Shown piece after piece: positions 16,236-25,915 of a stretch of DNA of 57,682 nt; within the stretch, counting starts at the first letter, position 1; every line of letters begins with the position of its first letter. Below the pieces are notes generated by a model. That model was not told the origin of the DNA. It searched no databases and was given only the letters and a program-made list of their open reading frames with translations. Both the position numbers and the translations under genes were made by a program. The stretch is from JAWXBK01 sp034439975 (lineage in GTDB: Bacteria > Pseudomonadota > Alphaproteobacteria > Dongiales > Dongiaceae): NCBI GenBank assembly GCA_034439975.1, contig JAWXBK010000094.1:1-57682 (forward strand), given 5' to 3'.

Positions 16236-17318
16236 GTGACCATAAACCGCGGGCGCAAAGGCCAGGGCCTTACCTATCGCGATGCCGGGGTCGATATCGA
16301 TGCCGGCAACGCCCTTGTCGATGCGATCAAACCGCTTGCGCGCGCGACCGCCCGCAGCGGAAGTGGCGCCGCGCTCGGCGGGTTCGGCGCCGTGTTCGAT
16401 CCGAAGGCCGCCGGCTTTCGCGACCCCCTCCTCCTCGCGACCACCGACGGCGTCGGGACCAAACTCCGGATCGCCATCGAGACAGGCCGCCACGACACGA
16501 TCGGGATCGATCTGGTCGCGATGTGCGTCAACGATCTTGTGGTGCAGGGCGCCGAACCGCTGTTCTTCCTCGATTACTTCGCGACCGGCCGGCTCGATGT
16601 CGAGGCCGGCCGCCGCATCGTCGCCGGCATTGCCGCCGGCTGCCGCGAGGCAGGCTGTGCGTTGATCGGCGGCGAAACCGCCGAGATGCCCGGCATGTAC
16701 AGCGAGGGCGATTACGATCTTGCGGGATTTGCGGTCGGCGCGGTCGAGCGCGACGGGATCCTCACGGGCGAGAACGTGCGCCCGGGCGATATCGTGCTCG
16801 GCCTTGCGGCGAGCGGCGTGCATTCGAACGGATTCTCGCTGGTCCGCCGCGTCGTTGCCGAAGCCGGCATCGGCTATGACGCGCCCGCGCCTTTCGCGCC
16901 GGACCAATCGCTGGGCGAGGCGCTGCTCGTGCCGACGCGACTTTATGTCCGGCCCGGCCTCGCCGCCTGCCACAGCGGCAAGGTCAAGGCCTTCGCTCAC
17001 ATTACCGGGGGCGGCCTCGTCGAAAACCCGCCGCGCGTTGTACCCGCGAATTGCGGCTTCCGGCTCAATGCGAGCACCTGGACGCTGCCACCGGTATTTT
17101 GCTGGCTTATGGCCAGCGCCGCCATCGAACCGCTCGAACTCGCGCGCACATTCAATTGCGGGATCGGCATGATCGCCGTCGTGGCTGCCGACGATGCCAA
17201 CGCGGTTGCGGCATTGCTGCGCGAGCAGGGCATCGAAACGGTCGCGATCGGCGACATCGTCGCACGCGGCGAATCCGATCCGGCGGTCGCGTTGCATGGT
17301 CTGGAGACATGGCGCTGA
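16236..17318 (+). CDS. purM: phosphoribosylformylglycinamidine cyclo-ligase (AIR synthetase)
   Basis: A 360-residue PurM that closes the imidazole ring to give AIR in purine synthesis. Visible motifs: TYRDAGVDIDAGNALV, the ATP-binding GGFGAVFDPKAAGFRDP, TDGVGTKLRIA, IGGETAEMPGMY, GLAASGVHSNGFSLVR and AHITGGGLVEN. The start is unusual. Family members begin at the TYRDAGV segment, but no ATG or GTG lies there. The nearest candidate is GTG 16236, which is itself inside a near-perfect ribosome-binding sequence (GGGAGGTGA, 16231-16239). It overlaps purN by 10 bases and diverges from the DUF2066 gene. Confidence 0.92.
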   Translation: MTINRGRKGQGLTYRDAGVDIDAGNALVDAIKPLARATARSGSGAALGGFGAVFDPKAAGFRDPLLLATTDGVGTKLRIAIETGRHDTIGIDLVAMCVNDLVVQGAEPLFFLDYFATGRLDVEAGRRIVAGIAAGCREAGCALIGGETAEMPGMYSEGDYDLAGFAVGAVERDGILTGENVRPGDIVLGLAASGVHSNGFSLVRRVVAEAGIGYDAPAPFAPDQSLGEALLVPTRLYVRPGLAACHSGKVKAFAHITGGGLVENPPRVVPANCGFRLNASTWTLPPVFCWLMASAAIEPLELARTFNCGIGMIAVVAADDANAVAALLREQGIETVAIGDIVARGESDPAVALHGLETWR

Positions 17319-17992
17319 ACGTGCGGGCGCCCGATCCGGCAACGCCGCTGAAAGTCGGCGTGCTGATTTCGGGCCGCGGCAGCAATCTTCAGGCGCTGAT
17401 CGATGCCTGCCGCGATGACGCGATGCCGGCCCAGATCGTCGCCGTCATTTCCAACAATGCAGAGGCGGCCGGACTTGGCCGCGCGCGACAGGCGGGTATC
17501 CCCACGCACATCGTCAATCAACAGGATTTTGCCGACCGCGCCTCGTTCGACACCGTGCTCGACCGGGCGCTGCGCGATGCCGGCGCCAATTTCGTCTGCC
17601 TTGCCGGCTTCATGCGTCTACTGACGCGCGATTTCGTCACCGCCTGGCGCGACCGGATGATCAACATCCATCCCTCGCTGCTGCCGGCCTTTCCCGGCCT
17701 CGATACCCACGCCCGCGTCCTGGCAGCCGGCGCGAAATTCGCCGGCTGCAGCGTGCATTTCGTCCGGTTCGAAACCGACACCGGGCCGATCATCGTGCAG
17801 GCAGCCGTCCCGGTCCGGGCCGACGATACGCCCGACGCGCTGGCGGCGCGGGTGTTGGAGGCCGAGCACCGGGCCTATCCGCTGGCGCTGCGCCTGGTGG
17901 CCGAGGGCCGCGTCCGGGTCGTCGACGAACGGGCCATTGTCGATGCGCGACCGCCGGCCCCTGAATTCATCCTCAATCCGCCGGAAGCGTGA
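17309..17992 (+). CDS. purN: phosphoribosylglycinamide formyltransferase 1
   Basis: A 227-residue folate-dependent GAR transformylase, the third step of purine synthesis. It begins VGVLISGRGSNLQALIDA (phosphate binding loop). The catalytic Asn and His are in NIHPSLLPAFPG, another His in GCSVHFV, and the Asp in ETDTGPIIVQ. GGAGA ends two bases before ATG 17309, which lies inside the last codons of purM, so the two are translationally coupled. The C-terminal extension is slightly longer than in E. coli PurN. Confidence 0.95.
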   Translation: MALNVRAPDPATPLKVGVLISGRGSNLQALIDACRDDAMPAQIVAVISNNAEAAGLGRARQAGIPTHIVNQQDFADRASFDTVLDRALRDAGANFVCLAGFMRLLTRDFVTAWRDRMINIHPSLLPAFPGLDTHARVLAAGAKFAGCSVHFVRFETDTGPIIVQAAVPVRADDTPDALAARVLEAEHRAYPLALRLVAEGRVRVVDERAIVDARPPAPEFILNPPEA

Positions 17993-18064
17993 GGATTCTT
18001 GCCCGCGCGGCCGCGGCGCGCTAAACAACCGCCGGATCCGGGTCGAGACATACGAGGATACGAG

Positions 18065-18190
18065 ATGGCCGAACACGATCAGATGCTGACCGACCACCGC
18101 AGTACCTACAGCAGTTTCGTCAAACTCGCCGCCGTTTCGTCGGTCGCGATCGCGCTCGCGTTGATCCTGATGGGATTGTTCCTGCTCTAG
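18065..18190 (+). CDS. aa3-type cytochrome c oxidase subunit IV (small bacterial type)
   Basis: A 41-residue peptide with a polar N-terminus containing DHRSTYSSFVKLAA and a single C-terminal membrane helix (VSSVAIALALILMGLFLL). This is the pattern of the small alphaproteobacterial subunit IV of the aa3 oxidase, which packs at the edge of the complex and is dispensable for activity in Paracoccus. ATG 18065 follows ATACGAGG at suitable spacing. It is 72 bases after purN and converges with ndk. Confidence 0.75.
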   Translation: MAEHDQMLTDHRSTYSSFVKLAAVSSVAIALALILMGLFLL

Positions 18191-18212
18191 ACGGCAGGCC
18201 GACCGACGATCG

Positions 18213-18635
18213 TCAGCCGACGATCTCGCTTTCTTTGAAGAAGAAGGCGATCTCGTTCGCAGCGTTCTCGGCCGAATCCGACCCATGCGCCGAGTTGGCT
18301 TCGACCGATTCGGCGAAATCCTTGCGGATCGTGCCAGCGGCGGCCTTGGCGGGGTCGGTCGCACCCATGATGTCGCGGTTGCGCTGAACGGCGTTCTCGC
18401 CTTCGAGCACCTGAACGACGACCGGGCCGCTGGTCATGAAGGTGCAGAGGCTGTCGAAGAACGGCCGCTCGCGATGCACTCCGTAGAACGCTTCGGCCTG
18501 GGCACGCGACAATCGGACGCGCTTCTGCGCCACGATGCGGAGGCCGGCATCTTCGAAGCGGGCGTTGATCTTGCCCGTAAGGTTCCGCCGCGTGGCATCC
18601 GGCTTGATGATCGAGAGCGTACGTTCGACGGCCAT
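18213..18635 (-). CDS. ndk: nucleoside-diphosphate kinase
   Basis: A 140-residue Ndk that equilibrates nucleoside di- and triphosphates with ATP. The phospho-His is in ANSAHGSDS and the N-terminus is the usual ERTLSIIKPDATRRN. GGAG lies 8 bases before ATG 18635. A longer open frame upstream of this ATG has no homology. It diverges from the ABC-F gene, and a promoter-like pair is visible upstream. Confidence 0.97.
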   Translation of the reverse strand: MAVERTLSIIKPDATRRNLTGKINARFEDAGLRIVAQKRVRLSRAQAEAFYGVHRERPFFDSLCTFMTSGPVVVQVLEGENAVQRNRDIMGATDPAKAAAGTIRKDFAESVEANSAHGSDSAENAANEIAFFFKESEIVG

Positions 18636-18667
18636 TGCTGCAACTCCAGTTTCTGAAAGCCGCGTGC

Positions 18668-18695
18668 TTATAACGGCTGCTCCGCGCCCGGGCAA
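18668..18695 (-). promoter_or_regulatory. probable sigma-70-type promoter of ndk
   Basis: On the minus strand TTGCCC (18690-18695) and TTATAA (18668-18673) are 16 bases apart and lie 33 bases before the ndk start. The hexamers and spacing fit a housekeeping promoter. No experimental start is known. Confidence 0.5.
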
Positions 18696-18768
18696 CCGCC
18701 GCCCCGCCACCGAGATCGGATCGCCCGCCCCTTCCGCCGGGCCGGGCGGAATGCTAGGACCCGCCGCC

Positions 18769-20637
18769 ATGCTCAGGATCAACAACCTCACCTACCGCGT
18801 CGCCGGCCGGCCTCTCCTCGAGAATGCCGAGCTTACGCTTGCGCCGGGCCAGCATGCCGGCCTGGTCGGCCGCAACGGCACCGGCAAGACGACGCTGCTG
18901 CGCCTGCTGCTCGGCGAGATCGGGCCCGATGCCGGAACCATCGACATTCCTTCGAGCTGGCGGATCGGGACCGTCGCGCAGGAGACGCCGGAGGGGCCGC
19001 AGAGCCTGGTCGAGACGGTGCTGGCCAACGATCGCGAGCGCGCCGCCCTGCTGATCGAAGCCGAGACCGCGACCGATCCGCATCGCATCGGCGAAGTGCA
19101 TGAAGAGCTGCTGCGCATCGATGCACACAGCGCGCCCGCGCGGGCCGCGCGTATCCTCGCCGGCCTCGGGTTCGACGAGGCACAGCAGCAGCGTCCGGTC
19201 GGGCAGTTTTCCGGCGGCTGGCGGATGCGCGTCGCACTGGCGGCCGTTTTGTTCGCACGGCCCGATCTGTTGCTGCTCGACGAACCGACGAATCATCTCG
19301 ATCTCGAGGCAGCCTTGTGGCTCGAGGATTGGCTGCGCAATTTCTCGGGCACCTTGATCCTGGTCAGCCACGACCGCGAACTGCTGAACCGCGCGGTCGA
19401 TCGCATCGTGCATCTCGAGCAGCGAAAGCTGACGTCGTATAACGGCAACTACGACACGTTCGAATCGACGCGCAGCCAGCAACTCATGCAGGCGGGTGCC
19501 GCCGCGGCCAAGGCCGACGTACAGCGCAAGCATATGCAGGCCTTCGTCGACCGCTTCCGCTACAAGGCGAGCAAGGCGCGCCAGGCGCAGTCGCGCCTGA
19601 AGGCGATCGCCAAACTGAACGCGACCCCGCCGGTGATCGAGACCGGAACCACCACGCTTAACTTCCCCGAGATCGAGGAACTGTCGTCGCCGGTCATGGT
19701 GATCGACGAGGTGACGGTCGGTTACGATCCCGCGAATCCTGTGTTGCGCCATGTCGATCTGCGGGTCGATGCCGACGATCGCATCGCGATCCTCGGCGTT
19801 AACGGCAATGGCAAATCGACGATGATGCGGCTGCTCGCCGGGCGGCTGCAGCCGTTCGAAGGCAAGCTGCAGCGCAACACGCGCCTGCGCGTCGGCTATT
19901 TCGCCCAGCACCAGACCGACGAACTCGATCGCAATGCGACCGGACTCCTGCATATGCAGCGCGCCATGCCGCGCGCGACCGACGAACGCTGCCGATCACA
20001 GCTTGCGCGCTTCGGTCTCGGCGAGGAAAAAGCGAAGACGATTGTCAGCAAGCTCTCCGGCGGCGAGAAGGCGCGGCTGCTGTTCGCGCTGATGAGCGCC
20101 GCGGCACCGCATGTGCTGCTGCTCGACGAGCCGACCAACCATCTCGATATCGACGCGCGGCGCGCGCTGGTCGATGCGATCAACTCGTTCGACGGTGCGG
20201 TCCTGCTGGTAACGCACGATCCGCATCTGATCCGCCTCACGGCCGACCGGCTGTGGATCGCGGCCGATGGGGCCTGCGCACCGTTCGAGGGCGACCTCGA
20301 CGATTATGTCGCCGGGCTTGGGCGCAAATCGGGCAATGGCGATGCGCGCAACAACGCGGCCGGCGGCAAGGACCGGCGGCGCGAAGGTGCGGAAGCGCGG
20401 GCCGCGATTGCGCCGGTTCGCCGCGCGGCCGAAGCCGCGGAGCGACGCTTCAACACGCTGGTCGCCGAAAAGCAGGTCATCGAGTCCCGTCTTGCCGATC
20501 CCAAACTCTATACCGGTCCGGCCGACGGTGTCGTCGCGCTGCAGCGCCGCCTGAAGGAAACCGAGAGCGCGATCGCGAAGGCCGAAGCCGCCTGGTTTCG
20601 AGCGCAGGAAGCGCTGACCGAAGCACAAGGCCCTTAA
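18769..20637 (+). CDS. ABC-F family ATP-binding protein (Uup/YheS-like)
   Basis: A 622-residue soluble protein with two ABC ATPase domains and no membrane part, the ABC-F plan. Domain 1 has Walker A GRNGTGKTTLL, signature FSGGWRMRVALA and Walker B LLLLDEPTNHLDLE. Domain 2 has GVNGNGKSTMM, LSGGEKARLLFA and LLLDEPTNHLDID. The linker between them (residues about 240-310) is the charged helical hairpin that reaches the ribosome in this family. A C-terminal coiled coil with basic and acidic heptads (about 530-620) follows. ABC-F proteins act on ribosomes; which subtype this is cannot be told by eye. The stops of this gene and the FkbM gene overlap in TTAA. Confidence 0.93.
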   Translation: MLRINNLTYRVAGRPLLENAELTLAPGQHAGLVGRNGTGKTTLLRLLLGEIGPDAGTIDIPSSWRIGTVAQETPEGPQSLVETVLANDRERAALLIEAETATDPHRIGEVHEELLRIDAHSAPARAARILAGLGFDEAQQQRPVGQFSGGWRMRVALAAVLFARPDLLLLDEPTNHLDLEAALWLEDWLRNFSGTLILVSHDRELLNRAVDRIVHLEQRKLTSYNGNYDTFESTRSQQLMQAGAAAAKADVQRKHMQAFVDRFRYKASKARQAQSRLKAIAKLNATPPVIETGTTTLNFPEIEELSSPVMVIDEVTVGYDPANPVLRHVDLRVDADDRIAILGVNGNGKSTMMRLLAGRLQPFEGKLQRNTRLRVGYFAQHQTDELDRNATGLLHMQRAMPRATDERCRSQLARFGLGEEKAKTIVSKLSGGEKARLLFALMSAAAPHVLLLDEPTNHLDIDARRALVDAINSFDGAVLLVTHDPHLIRLTADRLWIAADGACAPFEGDLDDYVAGLGRKSGNGDARNNAAGGKDRRREGAEARAAIAPVRRAAEAAERRFNTLVAEKQVIESRLADPKLYTGPADGVVALQRRLKETESAIAKAEAAWFRAQEALTEAQGP

Positions 20638-21500
20638 GGGATGGGCCAGTGATCCGGCCCGGCGACGGGTTCGAGATTGATCTCCGCGCGGCGGTCCGCG
20701 GGCAGCGCCAGAAGATTCAGCGAGATAGCGCCGGGTAGCAGGTCGCGGGTCGTGCCGAAAAAATTATGTGGGTTGTACATCGGCGGGCTATGCCACCAGG
20801 CGCGATAGCCGAGCGATTCGATCAGGCGAATCAGAGCCGGCGAATGGTCGCGGCGGTCGTTCTCGAGATAGAGGATCGGTCGTAGCCGTTCGATCGTCTC
20901 GCGGCCGCCTTCGAGCACGGATTGCTCCATCCCTTCGACGTCTGCCTTCACGAGATTGAGCCGCTTCAGACCCAGGCTATCGATCGTGGTCACCGGCACC
21001 TTTTCGCCGGCCGCCTGATGCTCGATCGCGACACCACCGAAATTCTGCTCGATATCGGGCCGCAATTGCGGCACATGCGCGGTGCCGGTTGCGCGCCCGA
21101 GCGCTTCGCAGCACGCCGATACGTTCGCGAGCGCGTTGAGCGCCACATTCGCGCAGAGGAGCTGGAAGGCGAGCCGCTGCGGCTCGAAGGCGTAAACGAA
21201 ACCCGACGGGCCGGCGATGCGCGCCAGCGGCACGGTATGAGCGCCGATATTGGAACCGGCTTCGACGATCACCGCGCCGGGGCGCAGCAACTGCGACAGA
21301 ACGATGATCTCGCCTTCGGAAAATTCGCCATAGGCTTCGAGCGAACAGCCGATATACAGATCGCGCCGGTTGAACAGCATTGGCCCGTGCCGACACTGGC
21401 GCAGCCCGTAGGAAATCGTGTCGGATTCGAGCGCCCGCTCGGGATCGAGCAGATCGTCGAGGCGCGGTGCGCCGCCTGTGGCCGATGGATCGCTTGCCAT
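20634..21500 (-). CDS. FkbM family methyltransferase
   Basis: A 288-residue protein with a SAM-binding Rossmann fold. Motif I is VIVEAGSNIGAHTVPLA, an acidic FVYAFEPQ follows, and the FkbM block LVKADVEGMEQSVLEGG comes next. FkbM enzymes O-methylate sugars and other small molecules; the target is unknown. I place the start at ATG 21500, which avoids overlap with holC; a TTG at 21542 lies inside holC. It lies 17 bases after holC, so it is probably the last gene of pepA-holC-fkbM. Confidence 0.88.
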   Translation of the reverse strand: MASDPSATGGAPRLDDLLDPERALESDTISYGLRQCRHGPMLFNRRDLYIGCSLEAYGEFSEGEIIVLSQLLRPGAVIVEAGSNIGAHTVPLARIAGPSGFVYAFEPQRLAFQLLCANVALNALANVSACCEALGRATGTAHVPQLRPDIEQNFGGVAIEHQAAGEKVPVTTIDSLGLKRLNLVKADVEGMEQSVLEGGRETIERLRPILYLENDRRDHSPALIRLIESLGYRAWWHSPPMYNPHNFFGTTRDLLPGAISLNLLALPADRRAEINLEPVAGPDHWPIP

Positions 21501-21517
21501 TTCGCGAGGCAGCGCGC

Positions 21518-21973
21518 CTAACCGCGCGCCTTCTCCTCCCAACTTCCGCGCTCGTCCTGCTGAAAGTAGATCACGACATGACCGTCGGCCTTGTAACGCT
21601 GCCAGCGGTCGCGCGCTGCAGCGACCGCGGTCTCGTTATTACCGTCGAACAGCTCAACGCAGGTTTCGAACTCGCCGATCCGCGCCGAAGTCGCGCCGTC
21701 GCTGAGGAACAGCACCTGCGCGCCGTTCGGGTTTTCGTCCGTATCGGTAAGCCAGATCGGCTGCTTCGAGGCATGCCCGTCGCGGATATTGCCGTGCGGC
21801 AGAAACACGCGATCGCTGTAGGTCCAGAGCTGATTGGTCAGTGCCTCGACCCGCTCGGGCGAATCCGCCATGACCACGGCGCGCTGGCCACGTTCGACGA
21901 CCCGCTCGAGAAACTTGGGAAGGACCGATTCCAGCGTCGAGCGCTGCAAATGATAGAACCGGACCTCGGCCAT
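21518..21973 (-). CDS. holC: DNA polymerase III chi subunit
   Basis: A 151-residue chi subunit. The N-terminus VRFYHLQRSTLESVLPKFLE and the segments DRVFLPHG and PIWLTDTDENPNGAQVLFL are characteristic. Chi links the clamp loader to single-stranded DNA-binding protein. It lies 5 bases after pepA, an arrangement common in Proteobacteria, and is followed by the FkbM gene. Confidence 0.92.
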   Translation of the reverse strand: MAEVRFYHLQRSTLESVLPKFLERVVERGQRAVVMADSPERVEALTNQLWTYSDRVFLPHGNIRDGHASKQPIWLTDTDENPNGAQVLFLSDGATSARIGEFETCVELFDGNNETAVAAARDRWQRYKADGHVVIYFQQDERGSWEEKARG

Positions 21974-21978
21974 CGCTG

Positions 21979-23478
<1,500 letters not shown>

Positions 23479-23639
23479 GGACGGGCCTCGGGGGGTTGCC
23501 GGATTGCCGCCTCGTCTAGCACAGAGGCCTGCGACGATAAAGCAACAGCCCGACTAGCTTTTTTCGAGACCCGTGTTTCCGACAGCGAGCGCATCGGGCA
23601 CAATGGAGGTCGCAGGACGGCCAAGAATCAGGGGGACGG

Positions 23640-25832
23640 ATGGCGTTGGGGCGGCACTTCGCGGCGGTATGGGCTGTGGCGCTCGCCGTGGCGATCTTGC
23701 TGATGGCGGGGGGAGCGGGTCTTGCGGTCGAACTACCCGACCGTGACCGGCCTGCCCTGCTGCTGGCCGATGAAGTCGTCTACGACGAGGAACTCGGCGT
23801 CGTGGTCGCAACCGGCAATGTGGAAATCTCGCAGGGCAACCGCGTTCTGCTCGCCGACAGCGTCACCTACAACGAGCGCACCAACACCGTCACCGCGTCG
23901 GGCAATGTCAGTATCATCGAGCCGACCGGCGACGTGTTCTTCGGCGAGTTCGTCGAACTGACCGACGATCTGCGCGAGGGCGCAATCCAGAGCATCCGCA
24001 TTCTGCTCAACGACGGGTCGCGTCTCGCCGCCGCCTCCGCCATACGCACCGAGGGCAACCGGACCCTGATGAACCGCGCCGTCTTCTCGCCCTGCGATCT
24101 GTGCGAGGAAGACCGGATGCGCGCACCGCTCTGGCAGATCAAGGCGATCAAGGTGGTGCACGACCAGGAAGCCCAGCGCATCGAGTATCAGGATGCGTGG
24201 ATCGAGATTTCGGGTATTCCGGTCTTCTATACGCCGTATTTCTCGCATGCCGATCCGACCGTCGAGCGCCAGTCCGGCTTTCTGGCACCGAACTTCAGCG
24301 CGACCGACGATCTCGGGCTCGCCATTCAGCCGGCTTACTACTGGGCGATTGCGCCCAACGAAGATCTTACTCTCATGCCCATCATCACGACCAAGCAGAG
24401 CATCGTCGCGATGGGCGAGTATCGACGCCGGGTCAGCAATGGCATTTTCAACGTCACACTGAGCGCGACGATTGCCGATCGCGAGGACGAGGAAGGCGGC
24501 CAGACGGTAATCAAGGAAGACCAGTTGCGCGGCCATATCGATGCATTCGGCCGGTTCGACTTGACCCGCAACTGGCGCTGGGGTTTCGACGTCGAGCGCG
24601 CGACCGACAAGACCTACATGCGGCTCTACGATCTCAGCACCGCGCGCTCGCTGACCAGCCGCGCCTTCGCGGAGGGCTTCTACGGGCGCAGCTACGCCGC
24701 AATCAATGCCTATGCGTTCCAGGGCACGCGCGACTTCGACGACAATGCCGAAGCGCCGATCGTGGCGCCGCTGATGGAGTTGCACTACCTGACCGAACCG
24801 GGCGTCAGCGGCGGTTATTACACGTTCGATGCGAGCCTGATGTCGCTGAACCGGATCGACGGCCGCGACAGCTCGCGTCTGTCCGTCGCTGGAAAATGGA
24901 CGCTGCCCTATATCGGCCCGCTCGGCGACACGTACCGCTTTACCGCGTCGCTGCGCGGCGATGGTTACTGGGTCAATCAAGTCGACCCGCATTCCGACGA
25001 CCCGGATCCGAGCGGCCCGACCGTCGACGGATTCGAAGGCCGAATCTTCCCGCAGCTCGCCTTCCAATGGAGTCTGCCGCTGGTGCGCCATGTCGGCGAT
25101 TCGCACGAAGTTCTTGAGCCAATCTTCTCGCTGATCGCGAGCCCGGGCGGCGGCAATACCGGCGATATCCCGAACGAGGACAGTCAGGATTTCGAGTTCG
25201 ACGAAACCCATCTGTTCGATCCCGACCGCTTCACCGGGCTCGACCGGGTCGATAGCGGCACACGCGTCGACTACGGGTTCAAATGGAGCTCGATGGAGAA
25301 CGACGGCGCGTCGATGAGTGTGTTCTTCGGCCAGAGCATCCGGATCGCCGGCGGCAGCGCGTTCGGCGCCGGGTCGGGCCTGCGCGACGATTTCTCGGAC
25401 GTGGTCGGGCGGATCCAGGTTTCCCCGATGGAATATGTGGATCTGATCTACCGCTTCCGGGTCAACGTCAATGGCGCGCGATTCGAACGAAACGAGGTGG
25501 GTTTCATCATCGGACCGCCGGCGTTCAACGTCGCCGGTGCGTATACCTTCATCGACGGCAGCGGCAACGATTTCGGCGACCGCGAAGAGGTGACCGGGAC
25601 GATCAGTTCGCAGATGAGCGACACCTGGTCGGCGTTCCTTGTCAGCCGCTACGACATCGACGCCAGCACATTCCTGACCTATGGCGGCGGCCTCACCTAC
25701 GAGGACGAGTGTCTCCTGGTCCGCTTTTCGGCGATCCACAATCTTTACAGCGACGACGAAAACGACCCGTCGACCGACTTCCTGCTGCAGCTCGGATTCA
25801 AGTATCTTGGCGATGTCGGCCTGCCTTTCTGA
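23640..25832 (+). CDS. lptD: LPS assembly outer-membrane protein LptD
   Basis: A 730-residue outer-membrane protein with an N-terminal signal segment. It has an OstA/LptA-like beta-jellyroll (residues about 38-130, with VVATGNVEISQGNRVLLAD and TVTASGNVSI) and a large beta-barrel rich in alternating aromatic strands. Cysteines occur in SPCDLCEED after the jellyroll and in EDECLLVRF near the end, so the two-part disulfide arrangement of LptD is possible. It inserts LPS into the outer leaflet. In relatives lptF and lptG usually lie between pepA and lptD; here they are absent. Confidence 0.95.
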   Translation: MALGRHFAAVWAVALAVAILLMAGGAGLAVELPDRDRPALLLADEVVYDEELGVVVATGNVEISQGNRVLLADSVTYNERTNTVTASGNVSIIEPTGDVFFGEFVELTDDLREGAIQSIRILLNDGSRLAAASAIRTEGNRTLMNRAVFSPCDLCEEDRMRAPLWQIKAIKVVHDQEAQRIEYQDAWIEISGIPVFYTPYFSHADPTVERQSGFLAPNFSATDDLGLAIQPAYYWAIAPNEDLTLMPIITTKQSIVAMGEYRRRVSNGIFNVTLSATIADREDEEGGQTVIKEDQLRGHIDAFGRFDLTRNWRWGFDVERATDKTYMRLYDLSTARSLTSRAFAEGFYGRSYAAINAYAFQGTRDFDDNAEAPIVAPLMELHYLTEPGVSGGYYTFDASLMSLNRIDGRDSSRLSVAGKWTLPYIGPLGDTYRFTASLRGDGYWVNQVDPHSDDPDPSGPTVDGFEGRIFPQLAFQWSLPLVRHVGDSHEVLEPIFSLIASPGGGNTGDIPNEDSQDFEFDETHLFDPDRFTGLDRVDSGTRVDYGFKWSSMENDGASMSVFFGQSIRIAGGSAFGAGSGLRDDFSDVVGRIQVSPMEYVDLIYRFRVNVNGARFERNEVGFIIGPPAFNVAGAYTFIDGSGNDFGDREEVTGTISSQMSDTWSAFLVSRYDIDASTFLTYGGGLTYEDECLLVRFSAIHNLYSDDENDPSTDFLLQLGFKYLGDVGLPF

Positions 25833-25915
25833 GGCATGCCGCCGCATTGTCGTGCCGCGCCGGGCCCCCTATATTAGCTCGCTCGAGCCCAACCCACCCC
25901 ATCATCGGTACAGCC

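Noticed and set aside
23733..25847. A 704-codon open frame antisense to lptD, and similar 490-530 codon antisense frames over aspS, rnd, the M23 gene, ppx and ppk
   Set aside because: They mirror the codon pattern of the sense genes in GC-rich DNA, have no recognisable motifs and no ribosome sites.
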